This document shows, one piece after another, positions 54,146 to 62,361 of a DNA stretch of 64,000 nucleotides. A model generated the notes under the pieces. The model had not been told where the DNA came from, did no database searches, and saw only the letters and a program-made list of their open reading frames with translations. Source of the DNA: Novipirellula herctigrandis (lineage in GTDB: Bacteria > Planctomycetota > Planctomycetia > Pirellulales > Pirellulaceae); contig SJPJ01000001.1 in NCBI GenBank assembly GCA_007859835.1, forward strand, positions 245,255-309,254, in the 5' to 3' direction. The translations under genes and the position numbers were made by a program. The stretch's first letter is position 1, and each line of letters starts with the position of its first letter.

Positions 54146-55597
54146 ATGAGTAAAACGATGAAATGCATTTGGATGGTAATGTTTTTAGCGGGCGTGTCAG
54201 TTGCCAACGCCGAGAAACCGAACATCATTGTCTTCATGGCCGATGACATGGGGTTTGCTGACACTGGCTTCACTGGGTCGGAGGACATTTTGACGCCAAA
54301 CCTAGACAAACTCGCGGCTTCGGGCGTGATATTCAAGCAAGGCTACGTCAATCATGCGTTCTGTGGTCCGAGTCGCGCCGCATTGTTATCCGGTCGCTAC
54401 CAACATCGCTTCGGATTTGAAACGAATCCGGCATATGACCCTGCCAATCCGGCCATGGGAATTGATCCGGGTGAAAAGCTGTTTCCCGAGCGGCTTCAAG
54501 AGGCTGGCTATGTAACGGGAGCCGTCGGTAAGTGGCATCTCGGCGCCGCGGAACCGTTCCATCCGAACAACCGCGGCTTTGACTATTTCTACGGTTTTCT
54601 CGGCGGCGGGCACGATTACTTCCGCATCGACCTGACACAGTCGGTGAAGGAAGCGTATCTGCAAGGATTGGTTCGCAACCGCCGTCCCGCCGATTTTGAA
54701 GGCTACCTGACAACGGCACTCAGTCGCGACGCAGCAGAGTTTGTCGAAACCAACAAGAACGAACCCTTCTTTCTCTACGTGGCCTACAATGCTCCGCATG
54801 CACCACAACAGGCACCGCCCGAAGACATTGAACGCTACAAGCACATCCCGGACAAAAAACGACGTGTCTACGCTGCGATGGTGGACGTGATGGACCGTGG
54901 CATTGGCGAAGTCGTTACCGCTTTAGAACGGAACCAGCTGCGTGATAACACCCTGATCTTTTTCCTAAGCGACAATGGTGGCCCACAGCCTTCGAAGAGC
55001 CAGCCGGGTAAATGGAACGGATCCGACAACCAACCGTTTCGTGGTGGCAAGGGCAACCTGTACGATGGTGGCGTGCATGTTCCATTTATAGCATCGTGGC
55101 CTGCGATGATTTCACCGGGCCAGACCTTTGATTCTCCGGTGATAGCACTGGATATTGCCCGCACGGCGGTCGCTGTGGCCGGTGCGGACGCGACCGTCGA
55201 ACCAACGATGGAAGGTGTCGATCTAATTCCGTTTGTGACTGGGAAAAACGCAACCGCGCCCCATGACGCCCTCTTTTGGCGTGATGGCGACGGTAGGAAG
55301 TGGTCGGTGTTAGCGGCCGATGGTACCAAGCATGTGCAAGACAACGACACCAAGTCACCACAGCTGTTTTTTCTGCCGGATGATGTTGGCGAGCAAGATA
55401 ATGTTCTCGAATCGCATCCCGAACGTGCGCAAGAACTGTACGCCAAGTGGTCCAAGTGGAACGAAAGCAACGTCCCCTGTCGTTTGATGGGATACATTGA
55501 CTACCACAAAAAACGCGACCTTTGGTATTCGGAAGCAGTTCCCGACGGAGCGAAGAAGGCCGGCTACAAACCGAAGGTTAAAAGCAACTTCAAATAG
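54146..55597 (+). CDS. Secreted S1-family sulfatase
   Basis: 483 residues with a short signal peptide ([18 protein letters not shown]). Metal ligands [15 protein letters not shown], signature [16 protein letters not shown] with Cys73, [10 protein letters not shown], and [13 protein letters not shown]. Its plan resembles the sulfatase at 11575-12978 more than the one before it. It is the last gene of the plus-strand run Gfo/Idh/MocA, GH16, sulfatase, sulfatase and is convergent with GH117. Two sulfatases of different subfamilies beside a GH16 suggest removal of sulfate from two positions of one galactan. Confidence 0.93.
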   Translation: MSKTMKCIWMVMFLAGVSVANAEKPNIIVFMADDMGFADTGFTGSEDILTPNLDKLAASGVIFKQGYVNHAFCGPSRAALLSGRYQHRFGFETNPAYDPANPAMGIDPGEKLFPERLQEAGYVTGAVGKWHLGAAEPFHPNNRGFDYFYGFLGGGHDYFRIDLTQSVKEAYLQGLVRNRRPADFEGYLTTALSRDAAEFVETNKNEPFFLYVAYNAPHAPQQAPPEDIERYKHIPDKKRRVYAAMVDVMDRGIGEVVTALERNQLRDNTLIFFLSDNGGPQPSKSQPGKWNGSDNQPFRGGKGNLYDGGVHVPFIASWPAMISPGQTFDSPVIALDIARTAVAVAGADATVEPTMEGVDLIPFVTGKNATAPHDALFWRDGDGRKWSVLAADGTKHVQDNDTKSPQLFFLPDDVGEQDNVLESHPERAQELYAKWSKWNESNVPCRLMGYIDYHKKRDLWYSEAVPDGAKKAGYKPKVKSNFK

Positions 55598-55627
55598 TAC
55601 GCTAAGTCCGATGCGCCGATGGCATCC

Positions 55628-55701
55628 GAGCATGCTTATCATTGAAGTGGAATCTTCCTAGGACCTGTCCTGGTCTACATAGCTTCCTGATAAGCATGCT
55701 C
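55628..55701. repeat. 74-bp element with 14-bp perfect inverted ends
   Basis: GAGCATGCTTATCA (55628-55641) and TGATAAGCATGCTC (55688-55701) are exact inverted copies around 46 bases that contain a smaller AGGACCTGTCCT hairpin. It lies between the convergent sulfatase and GH117 genes, so it may act as a two-way terminator or be a miniature transposable element. Confidence 0.75.
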
Positions 55702-55730
55702 CTGAAAAACATGCCCCTGAAAAACATGGG
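55701..55730. repeat. 15-bp imperfect direct duplication
   Basis: CCTGAAAAACATGCC is followed at once by CCTGAAAAACATGGG. It adjoins the inverted-repeat element and carries the ATGCCCC core seen in other arrays of this window. Confidence 0.7.
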
Positions 55731-55872
55731 GTGAAACCACGGAAAATGCGGACGACTCGGGGCGATTTCGGCTGTTTGATTGCCGAGTAGACGGTCTGTT
55801 CCGTGGTTGAATTTTCGGACTGCAAGGACAGCAAGAGCAATTTCGCTGTTAACAAAGTTGGTGATCCGCGGG

Positions 55873-57258
55873 CTATTTCTTCAATTCGCTGTTGGCTTGG
55901 TCAATGCGGTTACGCTGGTTGCGGTTCAATCCCTGTTTGAAATACTGCTCGGGCCGAAAATAGGGTCGGTGATGCTTCATCACAGGGTCATGGATGTCCT
56001 GGCTAAGGTCACAGTCAAACCTCGCCAAGATCGCATGGTTCTCACTCCATTTCGTGTAATTGGTGAAGTGGGAAATGCCCCAAGTGATTCCTCGGCCATC
56101 TTTGGTGTTAGTAAAGGCATCGGGAATGAAGGGACCGCCGGCGATCGGCATCAACTGTACAATCGATGCTATCTCGAAATTAACACCATCCGCGGCAAAC
56201 TGAACAGTGTTATGCTCATTCCCATCTCCGTGAACCAAGGCTGCAATCCCGCTTTGAAAGGGGAACAGCGTGGTTTCGTGGCCTGAGTTGATCACGGGGT
56301 TTAGCGGGTTCTTCGTGAAGGGGCCCAAAGGATGATCGGCAGTGGCCAAACCCTGCATGCGCACTAAGCGTGGGTCGCCATCGCAATCCGATTTGTAATA
56401 CAGGTAGATCTTGTCGTTGTAGACAAGCGGGTAGGGATCGTGAATAGAATACTGGTCCCATTCACCCTTGGCGCCGTTAGGAATAACGATTTCATTGTGC
56501 GGTGTCCAAGGACCGTCGGGCGAGTCGGCATAGGAGACCGCCACCGGACAATCGTCTCCGCGCAGGCCACTGGCCTCCATGAAGCCCTGGTAGTAAAGAT
56601 AGTACTTGCCCTTCCAAACTAGGATGTCGGTCGTGGTCACGCTGCGCCATCCAACCTGAGGTTTTGGCGGACGAGGCACTGCAACGCCTTGCTCGGTCCA
56701 GTTGAAACCATCTTCACTCGTCGCGTACCAGATATCCGCCAAATCCCAATCGCTTGAGGGAATGGTGTCCGTGCATTCCTTGGCGCCCTTTGGCGGAACA
56801 GGGGTGTGTCGGTGGGTGTACCATATGTAGTACTTGCCATTGACAAAGATCACCTTGGATGGATCGCGTCTGGAAATGGTGCCATCGTGGTCGTTATAGT
56901 CAAAACCCTTTAGCTGCGTGTACTTGAAAAGCGAATAGAGTTCGTTGTCTTCGGGGCGCGGTGCCAAGTAGGCGGTATAGTTGCGCTGCATCGCGGCACT
57001 CAGTTGACGGTCTGGCTTCGCTTTGGGCAACACAAAGGGAAAGCCACTGGGCTGTGCTGGGTCGGCAGCTTGTGCTGGGTCGGCAGCTTGTGCTGGGTCG
57101 GCAGCTTGTGCTGGGTCGGCAGCTTGTGCTTGGTCGGCAGCTTGTGCTGGGTCGGCAGCTTGTGCTGGGTCGGCAGCTTGTGCTGGGTCGGCAGCACAGA
57201 CTTGAAGCGTCGCTACAAAAGCCAGTAAAAAGAGGGGCATCGCTGATTTTATAATCAT
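55873..57258 (-). CDS. GH117 family alpha-1,3-(3,6-anhydro)-L-galactosidase-like enzyme with AADPAQ-repeat linker
   Basis: From the ATG at 57258 (AAGGAACAGGAC upstream) the protein has 461 residues: a signal peptide to about VCA, eight six-residue repeats AADPAQ (one is AADQAQ) at about 22-69, and a five-blade propeller. Strong GH117 matches: DHDGTISRRDPSKVIF, DTIPSSDWDLADIWYATS, VGWRSVTTTDILVWKGKYY, EWDQYSIHDPYPLV and INSGHETTLFPF, whose His is the proposed acid in characterised members. The family releases 3,6-anhydro-L-galactose from the non-reducing end of neoagaro-oligosaccharides. It is convergent with the GH16-sulfatase run, indicating agar/porphyran use. The repeat linker probably sets the distance between catalytic domain and membrane or wall. 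Confidence 0.93.
   Translation of the reverse strand: MIIKSAMPLFLLAFVATLQVCAADPAQAADPAQAADPAQAADQAQAADPAQAADPAQAADPAQAADPAQPSGFPFVLPKAKPDRQLSAAMQRNYTAYLAPRPEDNELYSLFKYTQLKGFDYNDHDGTISRRDPSKVIFVNGKYYIWYTHRHTPVPPKGAKECTDTIPSSDWDLADIWYATSEDGFNWTEQGVAVPRPPKPQVGWRSVTTTDILVWKGKYYLYYQGFMEASGLRGDDCPVAVSYADSPDGPWTPHNEIVIPNGAKGEWDQYSIHDPYPLVYNDKIYLYYKSDCDGDPRLVRMQGLATADHPLGPFTKNPLNPVINSGHETTLFPFQSGIAALVHGDGNEHNTVQFAADGVNFEIASIVQLMPIAGGPFIPDAFTNTKDGRGITWGISHFTNYTKWSENHAILARFDCDLSQDIHDPVMKHHRPYFRPEQYFKQGLNRNQRNRIDQANSELKK
57053..57196. repeat. Eight-copy 18-bp coding minisatellite in the GH117 gene
   Basis: Units of TGTGCTGGGTCGGCAGCT on the plus strand (minus-strand reading codes AADPAQ). Seven units are near-perfect and one has a single change giving AADQAQ. 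Such perfect DNA-level identity implies recent expansion and copy-number instability. Confidence 0.95.
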
Positions 57259-57384
57259 GTCCTGTTCCTTGCTTCGTGGGGAATTTTTCGGTTTATGAAT
57301 TGCGGGTGATTCTACTTCGTGCGATACGTCCGATAAGAGTTTACTGATTTTTTTCTGCCGACTTTTCAGCCGATAGCCCAACCG

Positions 57385-58377
57385 TTATTCCCATACCAAA
57401 CGAGCGATACTGACACCACGATACGGCCATTCCACGCTGGAAATGTACCAATCATCTTGTTCGTCTTGAAAAATTTCGGGGGCATGGGCGTTGATCACGG
57501 CTACCTCATCCTTCAAGTCAAAACGTAATGGATTGTCGGATTTGTAGACATACGTGACGTGCTGATACGCTCCCTGAAGTTCTTTGCGGTCCCATATTCC
57601 GTTCCAGCCACAGACAAATAAATAAAAAGTGTTGCCATGGCGAACGATGGATGGCGATTCGGGATCAAAGCCTTGCTTCATGGTCAAAATGGGCTCGTGC
57701 TGTTTCCAAACGTTGAAATCTTTGGAAGTTGCGATTCTTACATCGCGAACCCCGCATATGGTGAGATGGTAGGTATCGTTCCAGAACAGAATACTTGGAT
57801 CACGCCCGATCGGTGTGTCCCCCAGTGATCCTTTGGGTGTCCAATTAAACAAGTCCTCGGATACGGCATAACGGATCGGCGTAGGGCCATAAACCATATG
57901 GTAAAGATCGTTACGCCGGACGATAAAGGGAGCGTGATTTGCAGCCAATTCTCTGGGGCGTGCGTTTGGTGGCAGAACCTTTGGCTGATCTTTCCAGGCC
58001 CCTTCTTTGAGAGTTTCTTTTAACGGTCCGGCCGGTGCGATTGCATGGAATGAGAGGTTCTCGCCCAAGTGAATATGTTCAAGGTCGGTAATAGGATGCG
58101 TGATACCAAAAGCGTGCCACCGCCCTGATTGATCCTTGACGAAACAATGATCGTTAGGGACCCATTCTTCATAGTGTTTGCCAGCGACCAATTGCCCGAC
58201 GCTTGGTCCAGGAAAGACATCGCCACCCGGTTGGTAAACATTGACATACTCGCCCGCGATTCGGGGAACTGCAGCCGTTGACGTTCCTTCGCCAGCCAGT
58301 CCCTGTTCGACAGCGTACGTCTTTCCACAAACAAGAACACTTAGGATTGTGACAACAAATCCCGTCTTCATCGTCAT
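57385..58377 (-). CDS. GH43-like beta-propeller protein
   Basis: From the ATG at 58377 (AGAAGG upstream) the protein has 330 residues with a signal peptide ending near KTYA-VE. The propeller shows WVPNDHCFVKDQSGRWHAFG, in which the Asp-His pair replaces the usual catalytic Asp turn, NHAPFIVRRNDLYHMVYG, GRDPSILFWNDTYHL and NAHAPEIFQDEQDDWY, the DPS and APE motifs being typical of GH43/GH32-type blades. It lies upstream of GH117 on the same strand with 126 bases between, so they likely share a transcript and a substrate. The exact family cannot be fixed by eye. Confidence 0.78.
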   Translation of the reverse strand: MTMKTGFVVTILSVLVCGKTYAVEQGLAGEGTSTAAVPRIAGEYVNVYQPGGDVFPGPSVGQLVAGKHYEEWVPNDHCFVKDQSGRWHAFGITHPITDLEHIHLGENLSFHAIAPAGPLKETLKEGAWKDQPKVLPPNARPRELAANHAPFIVRRNDLYHMVYGPTPIRYAVSEDLFNWTPKGSLGDTPIGRDPSILFWNDTYHLTICGVRDVRIATSKDFNVWKQHEPILTMKQGFDPESPSIVRHGNTFYLFVCGWNGIWDRKELQGAYQHVTYVYKSDNPLRFDLKDEVAVINAHAPEIFQDEQDDWYISSVEWPYRGVSIARLVWE

Positions 58378-58504
58378 GGTAAACCTTCTATATATAAGTC
58401 GAGCGTGCATGAAGCCAACGGACGAGTTTAAAGTTGCAGAATTTCCTCAGGGAAGCGAGCCCACCGAGCGGTGACGGGCGCTCGCCACACAGCACAAAAG
58501 ATGC

Positions 58505-58777
58505 TCACGACGTTTCGACGATGGAGTAGAGACCACCCGATTCGCGTCGGATCTTCCCTTGGTTGGCCAATTCTCTCCAAACGGCTTTCGGGAACTGATC
58601 CGGTGGTGTAATCGCGGCGATGCGAGAGCGGTGGCCTGAAGACGTTGGTCCGTAGCCCAATCCGGATTCATCGTCCAACCGAGTGAGTTTCAGGCGTTTG
58701 CGAAACGCCTTCATCGCGAGTCGCAGTTCCTCTTTGGAAGGCGGCTCGGGTGTTGTGTTTGCTTCGGAATCAGTCAT
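58505..58777 (-). CDS. Conserved small planctomycete protein of unknown function
   Basis: From the ATG at 58777 the product has 90 residues; a start four codons earlier is possible. A helical basic segment (ELRLAMKAFRKRLKLTRLDDES) is followed by a Gly/Ser-rich loop and a second segment ITPPDQFPKAVWRELANQGKIRR. This pattern is one I associate with a small planctomycete family with no assigned function. No signal peptide. It probably has a housekeeping role unrelated to the surrounding enzymes. Confidence 0.7.
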   Translation of the reverse strand: MTDSEANTTPEPPSKEELRLAMKAFRKRLKLTRLDDESGLGYGPTSSGHRSRIAAITPPDQFPKAVWRELANQGKIRRESGGLYSIVETS

Positions 58778-58922
58778 TGCTTGGTCCAATGGTAACGTTG
58801 GCGAAGTTATTGAAGATCACAAGTATATCGAAGATCAGCGTTTTCCGCGCGGAATTTGTGGTTAGGAATTTGCGGGAAACTGCGGTTTTCAATTCTCAAC
58901 AATAGAATGAGTTCCTCGGGCC

Positions 58923-61310
58923 TTACTTTCGCTCAATGGCAAGGTCGTCCAGGTAGGCTTCCACTTGCGCGCCGTTGTAGCTGTGAATCCAAACTTGCAG
59001 AAAGGCTGTCTCCTTTGGCGTCTGGAAAGGGAAGGCGAATGAATCCCATTGATTCGTTGATCCGCCAACGGTGCCAATGCTGGGGAGATTTCCGGACTGC
59101 GTGGCGATATTCAGCATTTTGCGTTCTTTGTCTAGGAACCGCACATAGAGGCCAATGCCGTCTCCGGATACGCCCAATACTTTGCCACGAAGTTCGTATT
59201 CACCAAGCTCATCAATAGCGACGGGAGCAGAAAGGATATTTGACCCTCGCTCGTTACTCGCATCGGCAATGCTAAGCGAGTCGCTTCCTCGAAAGGACCG
59301 TTTTTGGGATATCGTCCCCATGCCGTCCTCGGGGATCGTCCAACACCAATCCTGGTGAGTGAAGTCACCATTGCGAAGGATCACGCCATTGTTACTCTGG
59401 CTGAGCGGTACACAAGTAACGGTCATCGTCGCCTTTGTAACGGGCCGCTTGAACCGTATGGCGATCCGCTTGGGCAACGAATGAGTGTGGACATCTTCGC
59501 TTATTTCCTCACCCACGACTTCAAACTCAGCCGAAGCTTTTAGTCTCACTTGCACGGCTTCGTCCAATTCGTAAATTGACAGTGTGTCGCCATCCTGTGT
59601 CCAACGGCCGAGCGTCACGAGTGCGGTTTCGAATGTTTGCGGACTGCTAAATTCCACTTCATCTTTAACCTGCAATGTGCCTTCTTTGGAACGCCAATAG
59701 ATAAACGTGCGTTTGAGTGATTTAAGGTCTGGTACTGCATAAGCCGCCTTCAAGTCGATTTCCAACTCATCCTTTTCGTCGCTGAACTCCGTTCGAAGGA
59801 TCTTTGCTGCGGCATTTCGTCCCGTTTTCTGTAACTGGCCTGCAACGCGCGGTACGGAGTGACCATAGGAATTAAGCACCTTGCTGTCGTAACGCTTGCC
59901 GCTGAAGGTGCGAGCCGTATAAACCTCGCCGCCGGGATCGACTAACACCGGTTGGTCTCCGACGACGAACACGTAGCTGCCTACGTCGTTGTGATTGTGA
60001 TGCTCTGCGTTGTGGCCTCCCTTGAGTGCGACCGCAGCGCGACATTTGCTATTTTGCGCGGGCCTTGCAATATATATCTCAGCATCCTTAAAGTAATCGC
60101 GAATCGACAAAGCCGAGGACTGCGCCGGAGCAACTCGGTTGGCTGCATTAGGAAAAACATACACTCCGGCGCTGACCAACGAGCCACGCAGGCCTGCGGA
60201 GTGCCCCAACCCGTGTTGTTCTACATCCGACATCCCCATCTGATAGACGCGGCTCAGGTAGGCCATCAAACTCGACCCGGGATGGGCTTTGACCGAGCAG
60301 TCTGCGAATGCGGGATAGACTCCGCCACCAATTTCGATTCGTTGGCCAAAGGTTGCAATGTTCCTGACATTCGGCAACCTCAACCAATCGATTTCGCCAT
60401 CGGTTGCCTGACGAAGCGTTTCGGATAAATAGACGAAATGACCGAAACCATAATTCCAATAGCCCATGCCCTCGGAGCAATATCCATCAGGCGTAAATCC
60501 GCTTAAGAAATACGGTATTGATTTTTCGGCAGCAGCCACGAAGAACGCTCTTTCTTTAGGGTCTTCGATCACGGCCAATGCCGCCCCAACCGTTCCGGCC
60601 AAACAAACGGCGTTCCAATTGTTTGTGCCTGTAACCCACCACATTTTTGGCTCACCGGTTTTGACGTATCGCATAAAGGGGACGAACGTGCGTCGGTTCA
60701 GTTCGTTACGGATCAATTGGCGAATCTCTGGATTCAATTGGTCGCCGAGCCAGTAATAGGTTGTGGCTAGTTCCCATGAAAGCCCGGCAACGGCCAAATC
60801 AATGTTAACTTCATTACCGCGAAAGTTTTTCAATTCGCGGTCATGGGCGGGCAAGACCCAAGTTTTCTCCGAACAAATATCTCGAATCGATTGCTCGAGC
60901 GCTTCTAGAAAGCGTCCGCGGTTCTCTAAACATTCCGCCATCGTAAATTTGGAAAGTCGCGAGTGACGCAAACTTAACACGCGCTGGCAACGTGTGCGAT
61001 TTCCTGTCTTCGAAAAATCCAGATATATCTCATCCGTCAATTCGGGCATCGGAGTGTCAAGTAATGTCTCGGCCGATTGAATTGCCTCGTTCGCATCGGA
61101 TGTTTCCCGGAGCGATTGCCAAGCATCGCGGTCGCGAATGGGACGGCCCAGGCCGATCGGTGCTTTGGGTAGCATTTCGGCAATTTGCGATAGACGCTGA
61201 GTGTCGGGAGTAACGGGCGTCCTCGTTTCTGCTTTGATCGCAGATTGCGAAAACGCTGTTCCAATAAGTAGAAAGCAGGGCACGATGACGAGGCGAGATA
61301 TCCTGAGCAT
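58923..61310 (-). CDS. Heparinase II/III-like polysaccharide lyase with C-terminal jelly-roll
   Basis: From the ATG at 61310 the protein has 795 residues with a signal peptide (SRLVIVPCFLLIGTAFS). The N-terminal (alpha/alpha) toroid carries VTGTNNWNAVCLAG (about 226-239) and GYWNYGFGHFVYLSE (about 283-297), sites of the catalytic Asn and Tyr in lyases of this fold. The heparinase II/III-like domain starts near 430 with HNAEHHNHNDVGSYVFV and VDPGGEVYTARTFSGKRYDS, giving metal and catalytic His. From about 640 a jelly-roll with EYELRGKVLG and YLDDLAIE probably binds glycan. Likely cleaves a uronic-acid polysaccharide such as alginate or ulvan, so its substrate may differ from that of the GH16/GH117 genes. 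Confidence 0.88.
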   Translation of the reverse strand: MLRISRLVIVPCFLLIGTAFSQSAIKAETRTPVTPDTQRLSQIAEMLPKAPIGLGRPIRDRDAWQSLRETSDANEAIQSAETLLDTPMPELTDEIYLDFSKTGNRTRCQRVLSLRHSRLSKFTMAECLENRGRFLEALEQSIRDICSEKTWVLPAHDRELKNFRGNEVNIDLAVAGLSWELATTYYWLGDQLNPEIRQLIRNELNRRTFVPFMRYVKTGEPKMWWVTGTNNWNAVCLAGTVGAALAVIEDPKERAFFVAAAEKSIPYFLSGFTPDGYCSEGMGYWNYGFGHFVYLSETLRQATDGEIDWLRLPNVRNIATFGQRIEIGGGVYPAFADCSVKAHPGSSLMAYLSRVYQMGMSDVEQHGLGHSAGLRGSLVSAGVYVFPNAANRVAPAQSSALSIRDYFKDAEIYIARPAQNSKCRAAVALKGGHNAEHHNHNDVGSYVFVVGDQPVLVDPGGEVYTARTFSGKRYDSKVLNSYGHSVPRVAGQLQKTGRNAAAKILRTEFSDEKDELEIDLKAAYAVPDLKSLKRTFIYWRSKEGTLQVKDEVEFSSPQTFETALVTLGRWTQDGDTLSIYELDEAVQVRLKASAEFEVVGEEISEDVHTHSLPKRIAIRFKRPVTKATMTVTCVPLSQSNNGVILRNGDFTHQDWCWTIPEDGMGTISQKRSFRGSDSLSIADASNERGSNILSAPVAIDELGEYELRGKVLGVSGDGIGLYVRFLDKERKMLNIATQSGNLPSIGTVGGSTNQWDSFAFPFQTPKETAFLQVWIHSYNGAQVEAYLDDLAIERK

Positions 61311-61844
61311 GATCAACTTTTTTTGGGAGGGAGTGTTGCTTGCGAGCGGCGGGATTGAATAGTCTAGAATGACTCCTAAGCGTTTGATCTGCAAGCTCTG
61401 AAAAAAACGATGGGGGCAGCTTCAATACGTCTGACGAGGGATCCCAATCAAGCAGCGGAAATTCGCACCATTAAAAAATAGTTGGATTTCCTGCCTGGAC
61501 TCGTGGCGTCGGTCACTAACCTCGAACCAAGACTAAACAGGGCATCTAGACAGGGCATAGAGAAAGCGTCGCTCGATGGTCGCAAAGCGAGAAGATGAGC
61601 GGATTGACGTTGGTTTGGATGGCATCGAATGGAGCAATGCGATGAAAGCGAAGCAACGTGCCATCGATTTGGGCGATTGGCGGACGCCCGTTACTAGCGA
61701 TATCCGTAGACACTCGTTAGTTTCTGTCCATCCAGGCATCGATTTTTTTGATGCGATGCATTTTCCACTCGATCCGATCCGGCGAGTAAATTTTTTTCAC
61801 AACGTTTCATAGTTACTAGCCGTTTTGTTAAGAGGACTTTCCCC
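61311..61844. other. Divergent intergenic region; no gene supported
   Basis: Between the lyase (minus) and the metal regulator (plus). It holds a short duplicated ACAGGGCAT motif near 61540-61560 and an AT-rich end with a T-run at about 61791-61797. Frames of 68-78 residues exist but show no family. AAGAGGA at 61830-61836 is the ribosome-binding site of the next gene. Confidence 0.4.
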
Positions 61845-62255
61845 TTGTCCCAACAATCTCATCGACGAACGCGATCAGACCACGCTAGTGAGGTGGCTGA
61901 GGATTATGTTGAGGCGATTGCGGATGCAATTGTCCGACTCGGGGTCTGTCGAGCAACGGATCTGGTCAACCATTTTGAGGTAACGCATGCAACGGTTAGC
62001 AACACGGTTAGACGACTTAAACGCGACGGCTTGGTCTTAACCGAGCCGTATCGACCGATTGAATTGACTGCGAAAGGGCGAAAATTGGCTGCCAAGTCGC
62101 GGAAGCGGCACGAAATCGTTGAGTCGTTCTTGCGTCGGTTGGGGGTCAGTAAAGAAGCGGCGGTCATCGATAGCGAAGGGATCGAGCACCACGTCAGTAA
62201 AGAAACGCTCGATGCGATGGCACGTGTGCTCAAAGACGGCTGGCCCGAGGCTTAA
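61845..62255 (+). CDS. mntR: MntR-like manganese-responsive regulator (DtxR family)
   Basis: A 136-residue DNA-binding regulator of metal homeostasis. It starts at a TTG with AAGAGGA eight bases upstream. The winged helix is RATDLVNHFEVTHATVSNTVRRLKRDGLV (about 38-66), and the following helices form the metal-binding and dimerisation part: the Glu of RKRHEIVESFLRRLGVS, and IDSEGIEHHVSKETLD, where EGIEHH supplies the Glu/His ligands. It lacks the SH3-like third domain, as expected of MntR. Two palindromes (62275-62318) lie just downstream, in front of the membrane-anchored DtxR-FeoA gene, and may be its operators. Confidence 0.88.
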   Translation: MSQQSHRRTRSDHASEVAEDYVEAIADAIVRLGVCRATDLVNHFEVTHATVSNTVRRLKRDGLVLTEPYRPIELTAKGRKLAAKSRKRHEIVESFLRRLGVSKEAAVIDSEGIEHHVSKETLDAMARVLKDGWPEA

Positions 62256-62274
62256 GTAGCCCGATTGACAGTTG

Positions 62275-62318
62275 TTTAGCATAGACTAAGCTATCACAAA
62301 GATTTAGCCGAGGCTAAG
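62275..62318. promoter_or_regulatory. Two candidate MntR/DtxR operator palindromes
   Basis: TTTAGCATAGACTAAG (62275-62290) and TTTAGCCGAGGCTAAG (62303-62318) share the pattern TTTAGCnnnGnCTAAG. In the second site TTAGCC and GGCTAA are perfectly inverted around GA. They are 28 bases apart, start to start, and lie 44 to 87 bases before the DtxR-FeoA start codon. The form resembles sites of DtxR-family repressors, one of which is encoded right upstream. Confidence 0.6.
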
Positions 62319-62361
62319 TTCTCGTTGACGAGCGTTCGTCGGTTATGGCATAGAATTACCC

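Noticed and set aside
57000-57254. Plus-strand and alternative minus-strand frames rich in repeated peptides across the GH117 repeat
   Set aside because: They are by-products of the 18-bp repeat read in other frames; the GH117 frame has a signal peptide, a ribosome-binding site and a recognised catalytic domain.
25706-58377. A classical Bacteroidetes polysaccharide utilisation locus with SusC/SusD
   Set aside because: No TonB-dependent receptor or SusD-like lipoprotein is encoded anywhere in the window, so the PUL label in the strict sense does not apply.
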